The notes beneath the pieces are model-generated. The model made no database searches. It was given only the letters and a program-made list of their open reading frames with translations, and was not told the DNA's origin. Below are positions 36,705 to 47,511 of a DNA stretch of 64,000 nt, one piece after another; position 1 is the first letter of the stretch; each line of letters begins with the position of its first letter. The stretch comes from Celoporthe dispersa (Eukaryota; Ascomycota; Sordariomycetes; Diaporthales; Cryphonectriaceae), in contig WAID01000015.1 of assembly GCA_016584495.1 (NCBI GenBank), forward strand, positions 1,674,501 to 1,738,500, read 5' to 3'. The translations under genes were made by a program, and so were the position numbers.

Positions 36705-37189
36705 CTACGGGCTGGTCTTCCGTGGAATTCGCAGGTTAGCCTTGATCCGCTCAAGAAGCTGCTCCCTCGTATCGCTGTCTTGTGGATGAAGGTCTCGCTA
36801 TTTTTGAGGTCAGTAATACCGCTTAAGATAGTGACAAGGACAAAAGTAGGAGGGGGGAAGGGGGAAATCACATACAGCGGCAAGCCATCTCCGCATGTCC
36901 TCGCGTGTCCACGATTCCGGGTCTCCAGTCGGGTCATCTTGCGATGGAAACAGGTCTCCGCCCCAAATGGACCAGACGCCGACGGCCGTGACTAGGCCTC
37001 CGAAGGCTAAAGGTTGGCGTTAGATGAGCGTAGGCCATGGATTAGTAGGGCACCGAACGGACGTACCCAGGAACAGATTCTATGCCATCGGAACAAGGGT
37101 CAGCCACAGTGGTTCTATTTGGACTATAGGAAAGAACGGAAGAATGAGCCTACCTTGGACTTCATCGCATTATCTAAGGGAGTCGGCAT
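36705..37189 (-). CDS. Small single-pass membrane protein with an Ish1/SAP-like C-terminus
   Basis: Four small exons on the minus strand (37189-37154, 37079-37067, 37006-36876 and 36797-36705) give 90 aa with perfect frame. Residues 1-12 (MPTPLDNAMKSK) are followed by a glycine-rich hydrophobic segment (LFLGAFGGLVTAVGVWSIWGG) and then a soluble part with WTREDMRRWLAARDLHP and TREQLLERIKANL. The latter has the W-x(5)-L-x-x-WL...D-x-R-x-x-LL pattern of Ish1/HeH (SAP-like) motifs. I believe a family of this kind is widespread in filamentous fungi, but I know no established function. The short exons make it easy to miss in automatic prediction. Confidence 0.78.
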
Positions 37190-37735
37190 TTTGATGAGTG
37201 CAGCACGACTACTCGTGTGGGTAAGAGTATGAAGATGACGAAACGTGTTAGGCGTAGTGAGACGGCGGTTTGAGGCGTGATAGTTGGGTTAGGAAGGAAC
37301 GTTTTCGCCGAGTAAAAACGTCAACAGAGCCCAATTTTATAAGAGATTGTTGGGGAAAATAGCCACCTGTCCTCGCTGCTTTCGTATGGACCAGAGATAA
37401 GACGGATGAATCCTCATGAGCAACAGCAAACACGTTTCTGATTTGGACTCGAGGGTGACGTCTCCTGAGGTTGACGCACCCATGGCCCGAGGCTTAAATA
37501 ATCCGGCACAGCCACAATCGATAGGGCACCAGCCACGCAGATCGTGGATCTGGTACCCACGTACCGACAGGACCCCTGCACCTCAGTCAGTTCCGAGGGG
37601 AATGGCAGGCAAGATTGACTCCCACACAAAAAACTCAACCTCCACCAAAATTCGGAACCAATTCGAGGACGTCGACAAGCACCAGCCATTGCACACCTAC
37701 CCTGTCCCAATAATCCACACAACCAATCCGTCAAA
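37190..37735. other. Divergent promoter region (small membrane protein and eL38)
   Basis: These 546 bp lie between divergent start codons. I saw no coding region in them. They presumably carry the strong ribosomal-protein promoter for eL38. Confidence 0.5.
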
Positions 37736-38193
37736 ATGGCCCAGGAAGTCAGCGACATCAAGAAGGTATGATTTGGGACTACAAGGAAATTTTTACTGAT
37801 TGCAATCGACTGACGAAAGCAAACAAGTTCATCGAGATCTGCCGGCGCAAGGACGCTTCCTGTACGTTCACCTAGCGAAGACGATCGAACCACCGCGAAC
37901 AGTTGTTAGAAGACCGCAGTCTAACATTATACGTCTCTACAGCCGCCCGGATCAAGAAGAACAAGAAGACCTCCCTGATCAAGTTCAAGGTCCGATGCTC
38001 GAAGCACCTCTACACCCTGGCCCTGAAGGACACCGAGAAGGCCGAGAAGCTCAAGCAGTCTCTTCCCCCCAGTATGGCCCCCGAATCACACTTAAGCCCT
38101 CTTGGGTGGCATCCAGCTAAGCAAACAAACAAAAAAACAGACCTGCAGATCAAGGAGGTGTCCAAGCGTGAGCGCAAGCCAAAGGCCGCTTAA
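37736..38193 (+). CDS. RPL38: 60S ribosomal protein eL38
   Basis: Exons are 37736-37765, 37828-37861, 37943-38071 and 38141-38193, giving 81 aa. The protein begins [20 protein letters not shown], continues [20 protein letters not shown] and [20 protein letters not shown], and ends RERKPKAA. This is the full eL38 family sequence (typically 70-80 aa) with a slightly extended basic C-terminus. All junctions are canonical GT-AG and in frame. The four-exon structure within 460 bp is typical of fungal ribosomal-protein genes. Confidence 0.97.
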
Positions 38194-39314
38194 ATCACTT
38201 GCGCGCGGTTAGGTGTGGTATCAACGGTTGACGACATTTTCTTGCGAGAGGTTGGAGCAAGCAATACACGATGGTAACGCTGTCAAAAGGCAAGGACCAT
38301 CACGTCCGCGGTTCGGACGGAGGGGATTCTGTACTGGGCGTCTAGGGATACCTTGCAATTGAAGCTCACGGAAGCCAGAAACGGCTGTCTCAAGATCTTG
38401 ATGGACCCCATTGTATAAGAGGCCTGTGACGTGGTACATGTACCAAAAAAAACACGACAGAGATGGGGTTGGGAACGCGCACGAGTTCGACGATCCAGCG
38501 ACGACTGCATTCCACCAACGGTGTGGCCATTCGAAATTTACGATGAACGTTGCCATCACCCCCCCCCCCCCCAAAAGACTCGGTCATGGTATCACGCTTC
38601 GCATATTGCATCTTGGCCTGGACACTCTAGCACTCCAGCTTTGAGGTCTGAGTTCGCAATCCCGACCTACTCAACTATTCTGCACGACCTTCTGACAACA
38701 AACCACCTCGCAAACATTTGCAAGCACCCTCAGATCTCTTAGAACAACTCGAAAAGTTTCCAATCGTCTCTCATAAACTGGCATCTGACATTATCTCAGG
38801 ACCATTTGATCAATCGTTCTCCACTCGGCGATCCAGACACGTCAGCCTTCAGACACCACATGATATCTGCCTCGCACTTTTACACATCAACAACAGCGCG
38901 ACTGTATGACATGAGAGGAGACCCAATCATGCTATCCAGCAGCTTGGACGTCTTCCCAATTAACGGTCATCACGAGGGCCGAGCAACTCTTGGTCTATTC
39001 GAAGAGCCACGCCCCTCAGGTACATCTGATATCCAGCGTGAAGCCTTCTCGGAGGTCTAGGGACTGCAGGCACCCAATACCAGACAACACATGTATTGGT
39101 GGTTTCCAAACTCTCATGGCTTATCCGATGACCAAGGCTCTGAAGCAGGCGGTCTGCTTCGAAGACTCGTCAGCAAGTCGACCACTGGCCAAGGAGAACT
39201 AGCTCTCACGTTCGGGGACAAACAGTTCCTCCATCTGTCAACGTGGCTCTCCTGGAGAACGCCGAACAGACATTACGGGTCGGCACGTCATGCCTTTTGT
39301 CCTTTGTCCATCAT

Positions 39315-39356
39315 CATTGAGCCGTTCTCACGGCCAATCGTGAGAACGGCTCAATG
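39315..39356. repeat. Perfect palindrome (18-bp arms, 6-nt loop)
   Basis: Positions 39315-39332 and 39339-39356 are exact reverse complements around the loop GCCAAT. It could form a cruciform or an RNA hairpin. No following T run makes it a typical terminator, and no coding gene ends nearby. Confidence 0.95.
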
Positions 39357-40529
39357 CGCATCCGGGTCGTCTGTGGCCTAGGCCAGATGGTCACGATTCC
39401 CCCACGCCAAGCAAGCTGCCAAGGAAGCCGCCAAGGTGCCGCGCCTGCAGGAAGTTGAGCCGCACCCGGTATATACGACAGCATGCTTCGTGTTTGGCAC
39501 TGCAATGTGGTAAATACAGCTCATAGCAGTCAAGGGCTGCTCTCGAGATCTTGCGCGAAGTGTCAGCGGCTCCTGATGGAAATGGTCTGTCCGATCTTGC
39601 AAGCGATTCTTTGTTAAGAACATAGCAGCAACAACTATTCAAGAGATTCCTGATAAGCTCCCTCAGATGTCGAACCAACAGCCACCCGAGTGCTCGATGC
39701 CCCTAGAACATATATATAAGAATAATAATGGATGCCGTCCTTGAAAAGCAGCTATCTAGGTCCCTATGGACGCCTTTCTAGGCTTGTGGTGGGCGGAGGA
39801 AGACCCCAGGATAGGCTCTACTGCGAGGGCGGGCTGTTGCACGAACCTTTGGGCCGTGGTGGCTCGCCTGAGAGCACCAGTCTGTCGAGAACGACCCGGG
39901 GGCGATATCTCGGAAAGATGCTCACGAGCGGCGTGGGGCGCTGAGGTTGCACCCCAAGAAAGCTATTGAAATGAGGGTGGATTGCTGGGCTGGGAGCATG
40001 TGCCGGCCAACCGTCCCCAGCATAGCGTTCTGCCTGCTCCTTTGAGGAAAATTTCAGGTCCTTATGGACAGCGCATAAATTCAGTACGCCATCCTCTCCA
40101 GGGTGGGTGGATGCTTGTTGCACAAGCAGGCGCTGCGACTCGCCAGCTCGCTTCCGCTCGATCTTGCGCCAGCACGTCGATGCACCCCCAGGGCTCTAGA
40201 CTTGCTCCGCTCTGTATGACTTCCATATCTTCCTCGATTCGGACAGCCGTGATGCTGATCACTGCCCCCACGAAAACCCTACAGAGTCACCCGGGGTGTG
40301 TAGTGAGCGACGCAGAGTTACCATCGCTTAAGGGCGCGCATCTTCTCCCCGCATCTGGGATGTCGCCTCCCCAGCTCCCTGCGCTCTTTGGTGCCCTTTA
40401 TTGTCTCAATTATTTCCGGCCTTGGACACGTGGATTGTTGGGGGAATGGAAAAGCCACCAATCAAGCAGCCATGCTCCCCCAGAAATGGCTCCTTCGCGC
40501 ACTGCCGGTGCCCCTATGTCATTTTCCTT

Positions 40530-41082
40530 AGATTTGGAAAAATCAACCCCCCTCTTGAGAAATCAACCACTCCCCCACATGACCAGCCAAACACAGAACG
40601 TTTCTGCGCACAGCGCCCACACTGTAACTTATAACAAATGAATACAGAGGGCGCTGAACCAGAACTGGAGCGCTATCGCACGAGAGAACTGACACCAAAG
40701 CAATAGGCAAGGGCTCCCGCAGCCCAAAGCGTGATGAGGTTGCGAAGGCGATGACGAAGGCTACAAAAGCATAGGCATAGGAGCAGGTTGAAAAGCTTCT
40801 CGACTTGCCCAGAGGGCTTCAAAGATTTTTCACTCTGCTCTTATGCTCTTGTAGCCTTCGTTTTTCTAATATTAAAGAAACGCTATAGAAGGAAAGAAAG
40901 AAGGAAATAACGAATGAATTGCTAAAAAGGCTAAAGCTATTTACAAAAGATTTGCTATCTATCACAGTATGAAAAGGAAACCCTTGCACTTGGACAACGC
41001 TTATATAAAAGGTCTATTTAGACATAGTACTGTGGGGGAGGGGGTTGATTTTCTCGAGAGGGGGGTTGATTTTTCCAAATCT
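40530..41082. mobile_element. MITE-like / foldback element with ~50-bp terminal inverted repeats
   Basis: Positions 40530-40579 and 41031-41082 are inverted repeats with about four differences, starting AGATTTGGAAAAATCAACCC. Each arm holds two copies of AATCAACC. The 450-bp interior has no coding capacity and is AT-rich, with a second nested inverted repeat (40754-40773 against 40842-40861, one mismatch). This is the form of a non-autonomous DNA transposon. No clear target-site duplication is visible at the edges, so the exact ends are uncertain. Confidence 0.8.
40754..40861. repeat. Nested inverted repeat inside the MITE-like element
   Basis: The arms at 40754-40773 and 40842-40861 (ACGAAGGCTACAA[A/G]AGCATA and its reverse complement) differ at one base and enclose 68 nt. 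Confidence 0.85.
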
Positions 41083-41551
41083 TGTTTCTTCGGCACTGCT
41101 GCCCTAGGCCATGCAGGTTACAGTCGCATCCTTGCTTTCAAGATATGGTGACAGACCTCGTCTGGTTCTGTCAGGAACCCAACAGCGCGGCTCCTGGGCT
41201 GTCAAATTTGACCTGCCACAAGAGGACACGCGCGAAACAAAACCGCACCGTCTCCCGATTGGGGGCTTATTTCCACGGATTTTCCACTGCCGCATCCGAT
41301 GTGGTCTCTTGAGCATCACAAGGTGTCTTGCAAAGGCTTCATTTTTCTCTGCCATTGGAGGACTTTGGTCCCAGCCACGGAGAATCACGCCGGAAGAGGC
41401 AGCTTGGGCACATTGGGAGCGATGATGGCTGCCCCCCCTTTTTCTTCCCTCCCCCCGTCTCCTCCCCACACAGATGGCAAGCGGATCCTCAGAGGCCATC
41501 GACGTGCAACGACGGGTACGGCAACGGTCCATAACGGTGGGCTGTGGGTGA

Positions 41552-41560
41552 ATATATAAA
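41552..41560 (+). promoter_or_regulatory. Possible TATA box of the polygalacturonase gene
   Basis: ATATATAAA lies about 110 bp upstream of the start codon at 41669, a usual distance in highly induced fungal genes. This is based on motif and position only. Confidence 0.4.
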
Positions 41561-41668
41561 GATGACTTGGCAGTCCGGCCGAAAAGTTACCACCCAGCCT
41601 GGTGAAGTAGGCCTCGCCTCTTATTCTTGAGATACCACGAACTGCCCTCTTCTCCTGCTGCCGCCAAC

Positions 41669-42999
41669 ATGCTCTCTCTTGCCGTGGTCGCTCTCGCGGC
41701 TTCCGCCATGGCGGTGCCCATGCCCGCGCCCACACCGGCGCCCGACCTGAACAAGGCCAAGGCTGCCAAGAGGGCAACCAGCTGTACCTTCTCAGGATCC
41801 GATGGTTACTCCCTGGCCAGCGTGTCCCAGAAGGACTGCGCTACCATCGTCCTGTCTGCTCTGACAGTCCCGTCTGGTGTAACGCTTGATCTATCTGACC
41901 TCGAGGACGACACTACGGTGAGCCAGCCTTCTGAGTCCTATTCCTTCCCTCTGTCCTGTCTCGCTGTACGGAACTAACATCTTCCACAGGTCATCTTCGA
42001 GGGCGAGACATCGTGGGAGTACGCCGAGTGGGACGGGCCCCTGCTGCAGATCGAGGGTACGAGCATCACCATCGAGGGAGCCTCGGGCGCCTACCTGAAC
42101 GGGAACGGGGCCGACTGGTGGGATGGAGAGGGCAGCGATGGCGGCGTTACCAAGCCCAAGTTCTTCTACGCGCATGACCTCACCGACTCTACCATCACCA
42201 ACCTGTACATCTACAACACGCCTGTCCAGGCTGTGAGCATTGACAACGCAGACGGCCTCACGATCACGGACATGACGATCAACAACGAGGCCGGTGCCAG
42301 CCTCGGCGCTAACACTGACGGCTTCGACATTGGCGAGTCGACCAACGTGGTCATCACCGGCGCGGAAGTATACAACCAGGACGACTGTGTTGCTATCAAC
42401 TCTGGCACGGACATCACGGTCGAGAACAGCGTCTGCTCTGGTGGCCATGGTCTGTCGATCGGCTCTGTTGGCGGCCGTGATGACAACACCGTCGAGACGG
42501 TTACTTTCTACAACAACGAAGTGAAGAGCTCCGTGAACGGTAGGACAGCTCAATATCCCTGAATGGGAATACTGGCTGACATTTGCCACAGGCATCCGCA
42601 TTAAGGCGACTGAGGGAGACACGGGCAGCATCAGCGGTGTCACCTACCAGGAGATCACCCTCACAGACATCTCCAAGTATGTTTCAGCTCGGAAAAGCCA
42701 TGTCATGGGGAGAGAAAAGAAAATAATAAACTGACGAGCAACACAGGTACGGTATCCTGATCGAGCAGAACTACGACGGTGGTGACCTCGACGGCGGTAC
42801 TCCCAGCACCGGCATCCCTATCACCGACCTGACACTCGACGACATCTCGGGTGCTGACGGTGTCGAGAGCGGCGGATACAACATTGTCATCGCTTGCGGT
42901 GATGGTGCCTGCTCAGACTGGACCTGGACTGACGTTGACGTGACGGGCGGATCGACGTACAGCGACTGCCTGAACGTGCCAAGCGGTATCTCCTGCTAA
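41669..42999 (+). CDS. Secreted endopolygalacturonase (GH28)
   Basis: Pectinase that hydrolyses alpha-1,4 linkages in polygalacturonate. Exons are 41669-41917, 41990-42539, 42592-42676 and 42747-42999, giving 378 aa with no frame break. A signal peptide ([19 protein letters not shown]) is followed by a propeptide ending in a dibasic KR before ATSCTF, a Kex2-type site. The right-handed beta-helix carries all GH28 catalytic motifs: [26 protein letters not shown] and GIRIKA. Paired cysteines sit at the mature N- and C-termini. Its length and motif spacing match endo- rather than exo-acting enzymes. A MITE-like element ends 587 bp upstream of the start codon. Confidence 0.96.
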
Positions 43000-43775
43000 A
43001 GGAGCTACGGGGGTTGAGAGGTGGAGAGGGATATATCTTGGCTCTGGGTACCTTCTCATATTGGAGAGACCTGTGTGGGTATATAGGTGGTCAGCGTCTG
43101 ATGTTCACTTCTTGTCCAAACAAATACCATTGGTTTACTTTTCCTCTTCAAGACACTCAGCCATCCGAGCTACTGTCGTGTGTCCTGTACATAAGATGCA
43201 GTATGACTAGGTGACTTTCTAGGCAAGCGTGAATAGCTGCAGCCTGCATGCAGCTTGACCAATACAGTACCCCTACGGCGGTAAGAAGTAATTATGCAGG
43301 TCGGGGTGACGGTCGCTTCAAGTCTTGGTCGCCATGGAGCTGTCAATCGGGACGAACCGATTATGCGCTACCGTGATTAACTGCATACTCAGCAAAGGTA
43401 CTCTGTCTTCTATAGTGGATAGGGTACAGTCCCAGTATAGAGTGGTCGATGTAATAAAACTCGACAGTTTCCAAGGTTTTACTTTAATGCTACTACCCTA
43501 GCGTGAAAGTGGCCGCATTATTCAGCTCTGCAGTATATCTATCCTCTATTTGCAATTGCAAAGTTTATCCTCGAAACGTATTACTCTTAAAACTTTATTG
43601 TTGTTGTCTGTGTGAAGAAAAAAAGAAGGAAGGGTGGTACCCTTATATCTGAATGGCCTCCGGGCCCACCTACACTCCATGTCCTTGAGGTCCACCGCGC
43701 TGGCCACCACATCACTAGAAACGAGATAACCCAGACGGCTATACAGCAGCGAAATTACCTCCTGCTTCGAGACCG
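43000..43775. other. Intergenic region
   Basis: This is the 3' region of the polygalacturonase gene and a moderately AT-rich stretch. No supported gene occurs, although frames near 43610-43805 may belong to the decayed gene downstream. Confidence 0.5.
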
Positions 43776-44689
43776 GTGTCAGCATTATGTGTCAGAAGAG
43801 TGGTGAGATACTTCTCGGGAGATCCCGTTAACCTCATAGGTCTCTTCTTGAAGTATCGAGGCGTTTCTTTGAAGGATCAGGCTGAAATCATCAAAACATG
43901 CAACGAACCACTCCAAGACCAGGAGATTGTCAAGTCACTCACGAGGGGGGATAAATACAAGATTTGTTGGGTTGTCAACCACCGGCACCAGAGACAAGAG
44001 GAGCGAACTGAATCTGGCCAGACTGACGCTCAACGTCGCGCCGTGATGCTAGAAGTCTGCGAACACCCTTGACGAAGATTCACAAGAAGCTAGAAGGGGA
44101 GGTACTCAAACTGGTTCCCATTCTCATTCCCAAAGACCGTTGGCAGGGATCAGAAAAGTGTCCTTTTTCAGGTTGCAAGCGATCACAAAGCTGGCTTCGT
44201 GAAGAAAAACCCTCCTGAGACGTCATCTACGCAACCAACATAAGATGACCCACGAAGAGGTATACCGGGTCTATCCTCAAGATGGCGACGTACCAGAAGT
44301 TGTTGACCCCAGGAGCCTCAGCCTACCGAAGCATGAGTGTCCTTTTTAAGTCTTGTGAACAGCGTGTTGACGCACCGAAGGACGTCAGGAAGCATTTGGT
44401 GGGGCCAGATCATAAGCTATCCGAAGAGAATGCATTGAAGCTCTGTCCCTTTTTCAAGAAATTAGGTAACAGAGAACTTGCTTGAGAATTAGGAAAGCCA
44501 GACAGAGAAGCCTTTGCCGATGAGGTCGAATTGAACGGAGAAGCTGGGTCAGGATCAGCTCCCCGAGAGCCAATGTTCGCCGCGGAGGAGCCAGAACTGG
44601 ACGAGTCTATAGTAGAAACTGAGCAGATGCGAGTGGATGACACACCGGCTGTTAATCCTACTGTGCACCAAAGCCAAGACCTAGACTAA
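43776..44689 (+). pseudogene. Decayed C2H2 zinc-finger protein gene fragment
   Basis: Protein-like sequence runs through the segment but switches frame three times (near 44070, 44214 and 44343-44347) and crosses an in-frame TGA at 44483-44485 before ending at TAA 44687-44689. The pieces read QTDAQRRAVMLEVCE, then IPKDRWQGSEKCPFSGCKRS, then RRHLRNQHKMTHEEVYRVYP, then SLPKHECPF and APKDVRKHLVGPDHKLSEE, followed by an acidic tail. Two C-x4-C...H-x4/5-H zinc-finger modules are evident. The frame breaks resemble the homopolymer indels in nearby genes, but the TGA is a CGA-to-TGA type change, which suggests real decay. No start codon or 5' end could be fixed and the family was not identified. Confidence 0.6.
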
Positions 44690-44698
44690 ATCTCTGCG

Positions 44699-44732
<34 letters not shown>

Positions 44733-45499
44733 TGTGTGTTCAATCGAACTAAGCGGGGAAAGGAGAATGCAAGAAAGGAAAATTACGCGGGGTCCGGATC
44801 GCATCAGAGCCTTGTACAGATGCGGTCTTGACGAGACGAAATGGAGGACGAGGCTGGGCCAGGGGGGTGTCCAATGAGATGGATGGTGACCCCGATGACC
44901 AAAGCCTTGTGTGCAGAGACACCCCCCCTGCAAGGGACTCTTTAGTGCGCTGTCATGCTTGGGGCCCCCTTGCTCCCGTAAGGTGGTTAGTCCCAGCCTG
45001 AGCCCTCGATCCCAGAACCCAACAAGAGAGCGGTTCGAGCTATTTCGTCTTCCCCATATAACCATGCCGAACCTGGGGATTGCCAGTTGGCGGTGCTTGC
45101 TGCTCCTCCCGCGCCATACGCACACGCAATGGGGCCAGGACGGCGTGGCATCTTCTCCTCTCTTTCCCGTTGTTGGTGATACTCTGAACTCAATTGTGTC
45201 TGGCTGGTTTCGTCCGTTGTGCTGCGTGCACCCCTCCTTACCGCTAAATCGTATTTAATCTCCCTCTCGACGGTGCTTGCCGCTTTTTTTTCCTCTTTGG
45301 TTCCTATCGATCCCTCCCGCAGCGACGACGCTTACTCTTGCCGATTTGCCGTCTTACTATATCTTCGACCACGCCCCTCAATTGATCCGTCGGACTACTC
45401 GGGATATCAAATTCAAACAAGAGTGGGGTGATATCGAGGATAACACAACAGAGCAGAGCAGAGCAGACCTCGACTCCGGCGCAGACACGACACCAAACC
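44690..45499. other. Intergenic region with microsatellite and mevalonate kinase promoter
   Basis: It starts with a (TC)n(TG)n tract at 44700-44739. The rest is GC-moderate and pyrimidine-rich toward the ERG12 start. No gene is supported. Confidence 0.55.
44700..44739. repeat. Compound (TC)n(TG)n microsatellite
   Basis: About 15 bp of TC repeats run directly into about 25 bp of TG repeats. Confidence 0.95.
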
Positions 45500-47037
45500 A
45501 TGGCTACAGAGCTCAACGGTGCGAACGGCACCAACGGCAGCAGCTCCAATGGCAGGAAGACTCACTCCAAGGCGCTCTCCCGAAAGCTGTCGAGCCCAAT
45601 GATGCCAGCCTTCATGGTATCAGCGCCCGCCAAGGTCATCCTGTTCGGAGAGCACGCGGTCGTCCATGGCAAGGTGAGCTGGAACCCCTGACGCGCCCCC
45701 GCGCCCCCCCTCCTACTTAGCCCGCACCTCTCTAATTCTATAATCCTCCCTACCAGCCTGCCATTGCCGCTGCGCTGTCCCTCCGATCATACCTCCTCGT
45801 CACCACGCTGTCAAAATCAAAGCGCACAGTGTCTCTGATCTTCCCCGACGTCGACATGTCGCACACCTGGAACATCGACGCCCTTCCGTGGGCGGCTTTC
45901 TCGCACCCATCCAAGAAGAAGAACTACTACGACCTTGTCACCACCCTCGACCCGGAGCTCCTCGATGCCATCCAGCCTCACCTGGTCGATATCTCCAAGG
46001 ACAAGCCAGAAGCCGTCCAGAAGATCCATAGGAATTCTGCGCTGTCTTTCCTATACATCTTTCTGTCACTGGGGAACCAGTCGTTTCCTGGCTGTTCATA
46101 CACCTTGCGGTCCACAATACCGATTGGGCAGGGGCTGGGGAGCAGTGCCTCCATTGCGGTCTGTCTCGCGGGGGCCCTGCTGCTGCAGCTGCGGGCGCTG
46201 TCTGGGCCGCACCCTGATCAGCCAGAGGAGGAGGCGAGGCTACAGCTCGAGCGGATCAACAGGTGGGCGTTTGTGGGAGAGATGGCCATGCACGGGAACC
46301 CGTCTGGCGTCGACAACACGGTAGCTACACAGGGCAAGGCCGTCGTGTTCCAGCGAACCGACTACGGCAAGCCCCCATCTGTCCGCCCGCTCTGGGACTT
46401 CCCGGAGCTGCCCTTATTGCTGGTTGACACGAAGCAGCCCAAGTCTACGGCGCACGAGGTGGCCAAGGTCGGCGCGCTGAAGGAGAAGTACCCTAAGCTC
46501 GTGGGCGGCATCCTGGATACCATCGATAAGATCACGAGGACAGCAGAGTCTGTGATGGACGAGGACGATTTCGACAGTGAGGAGCTGGAGAGCCTGCAGA
46601 AGATCGGCGAGCTGATGACCCTGAACCACGGGCAGCTCATGTCCCTAGGCGTCTCGCACCCACGGCTGGAGAGGATACGAGCGCTGGTTGATCACGAGGG
46701 CATCGGCTGGACGAAACTCACAGGCGCCGGAGGCGGCGGCTGCTCCATCACACTATTACGACCGGATGCAAGGGAAAAACTGGACCGGCTCGAGGAGCGG
46801 TTGGACGAAGAGGGCTACGAGAAGTTCGAGACAACATTGGGCGGTGATGGGGTCGGCGTCCTCTACCCCGCCGTGATCAAGAACGGCTTGGACGAGGATG
46901 AGGAGGGCGGGATGGAGATCGACCTGGAATGCTTCCTGGACGCTGAGGATAATGAGGCCGTGGAAAGACTAGTGGGAGTTCACGGGGGCGGCGGTGAAAG
47001 AGAGGGCTGGAAGTTCTGGAGGGTCGAGTCACACTAG
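45500..47037 (+). CDS. ERG12: Mevalonate kinase
   Basis: GHMP-family kinase that phosphorylates mevalonate in the isoprenoid/ergosterol pathway. Exons are 45500-45673 and 45757-47037 (83-nt intron), giving 484 aa with no frame break. GHMP motif 1 (SAPAKVILFGEHAVVHGK, residues 41-58) ends exactly at the intron. Motif 2 is PIGQGLGSSASIAVCLAGA and motif 3 is TKLTGAGGGGCSITLL. NPSGVDN follows the usual spacing for substrate binding. A non-catalytic hydrophilic N-terminus of about 38 residues precedes the fold. The neighbouring downstream gene on the same strand is RAM2, 474 bp away. Confidence 0.96.
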
Positions 47038-47511
47038 AGACGCCTAATCTCTCTGGTGTGCTCCAAACGAGCCTGGCTTTTCGACAGGCTGGCCTGGTAA
47101 TCTTCTTCTCCGGCCCTTTTCCCATGAGAGATGATGAGCGGCCTCAAAAAGTACAGTATTTAATGTGCTTTGTGATCTTCTTCACCTGTACAACTTTTGA
47201 GCGGCTGCATTTCGGAACGCAGCCATACCGTTTCGTATACGATAATACGATAATAATAACGAAAGAACCCATTGAACCAGGGGGGGCATTCTGCTTCGAA
47301 TTACTTTCTTGGTCTGCCTGCACTTGAGCTTGTAGCTTTACAAAAGGGACTGATTGTCTACTGATATTGTTCTCCAAAGTGCCCCGCGCTGTGACAGGGG
47401 TGAGCTTCCACAGGCGTGTGGGGGAGCTCCAGCGCTTGCTACTTAGTAACGCCATCTGCTGTGACTTCGGAGACGAAAGACAACCATCTCAACTACTTTA
47501 CAAAAGCAGCC
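47038..47511. other. Intergenic region between ERG12 and RAM2
   Basis: These 474 bp hold the ERG12 3' region and the RAM2 promoter. No other feature is seen. Confidence 0.6.

Larger units (their letters stand above)
38194..41668. other. Gene-free accessory-looking region
   Basis: No supported coding gene occurs in 3.5 kb. It contains a C14 run at 38559-38572, an 18-bp-arm palindrome at 39315-39356 and an inverted-repeat element at 40530-41082. The part at 40860-41030 is noticeably AT-rich. The last 580 bp form the promoter side of the polygalacturonase gene. Confidence 0.55.

Noticed and set aside
43776..44689. Captain-type tyrosine recombinase (Starship) origin of the zinc-finger remnant
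   Set aside because: Only zinc-finger modules are visible. No recombinase catalytic residues or DUF3435 motifs could be recognised, so the link is not supported.
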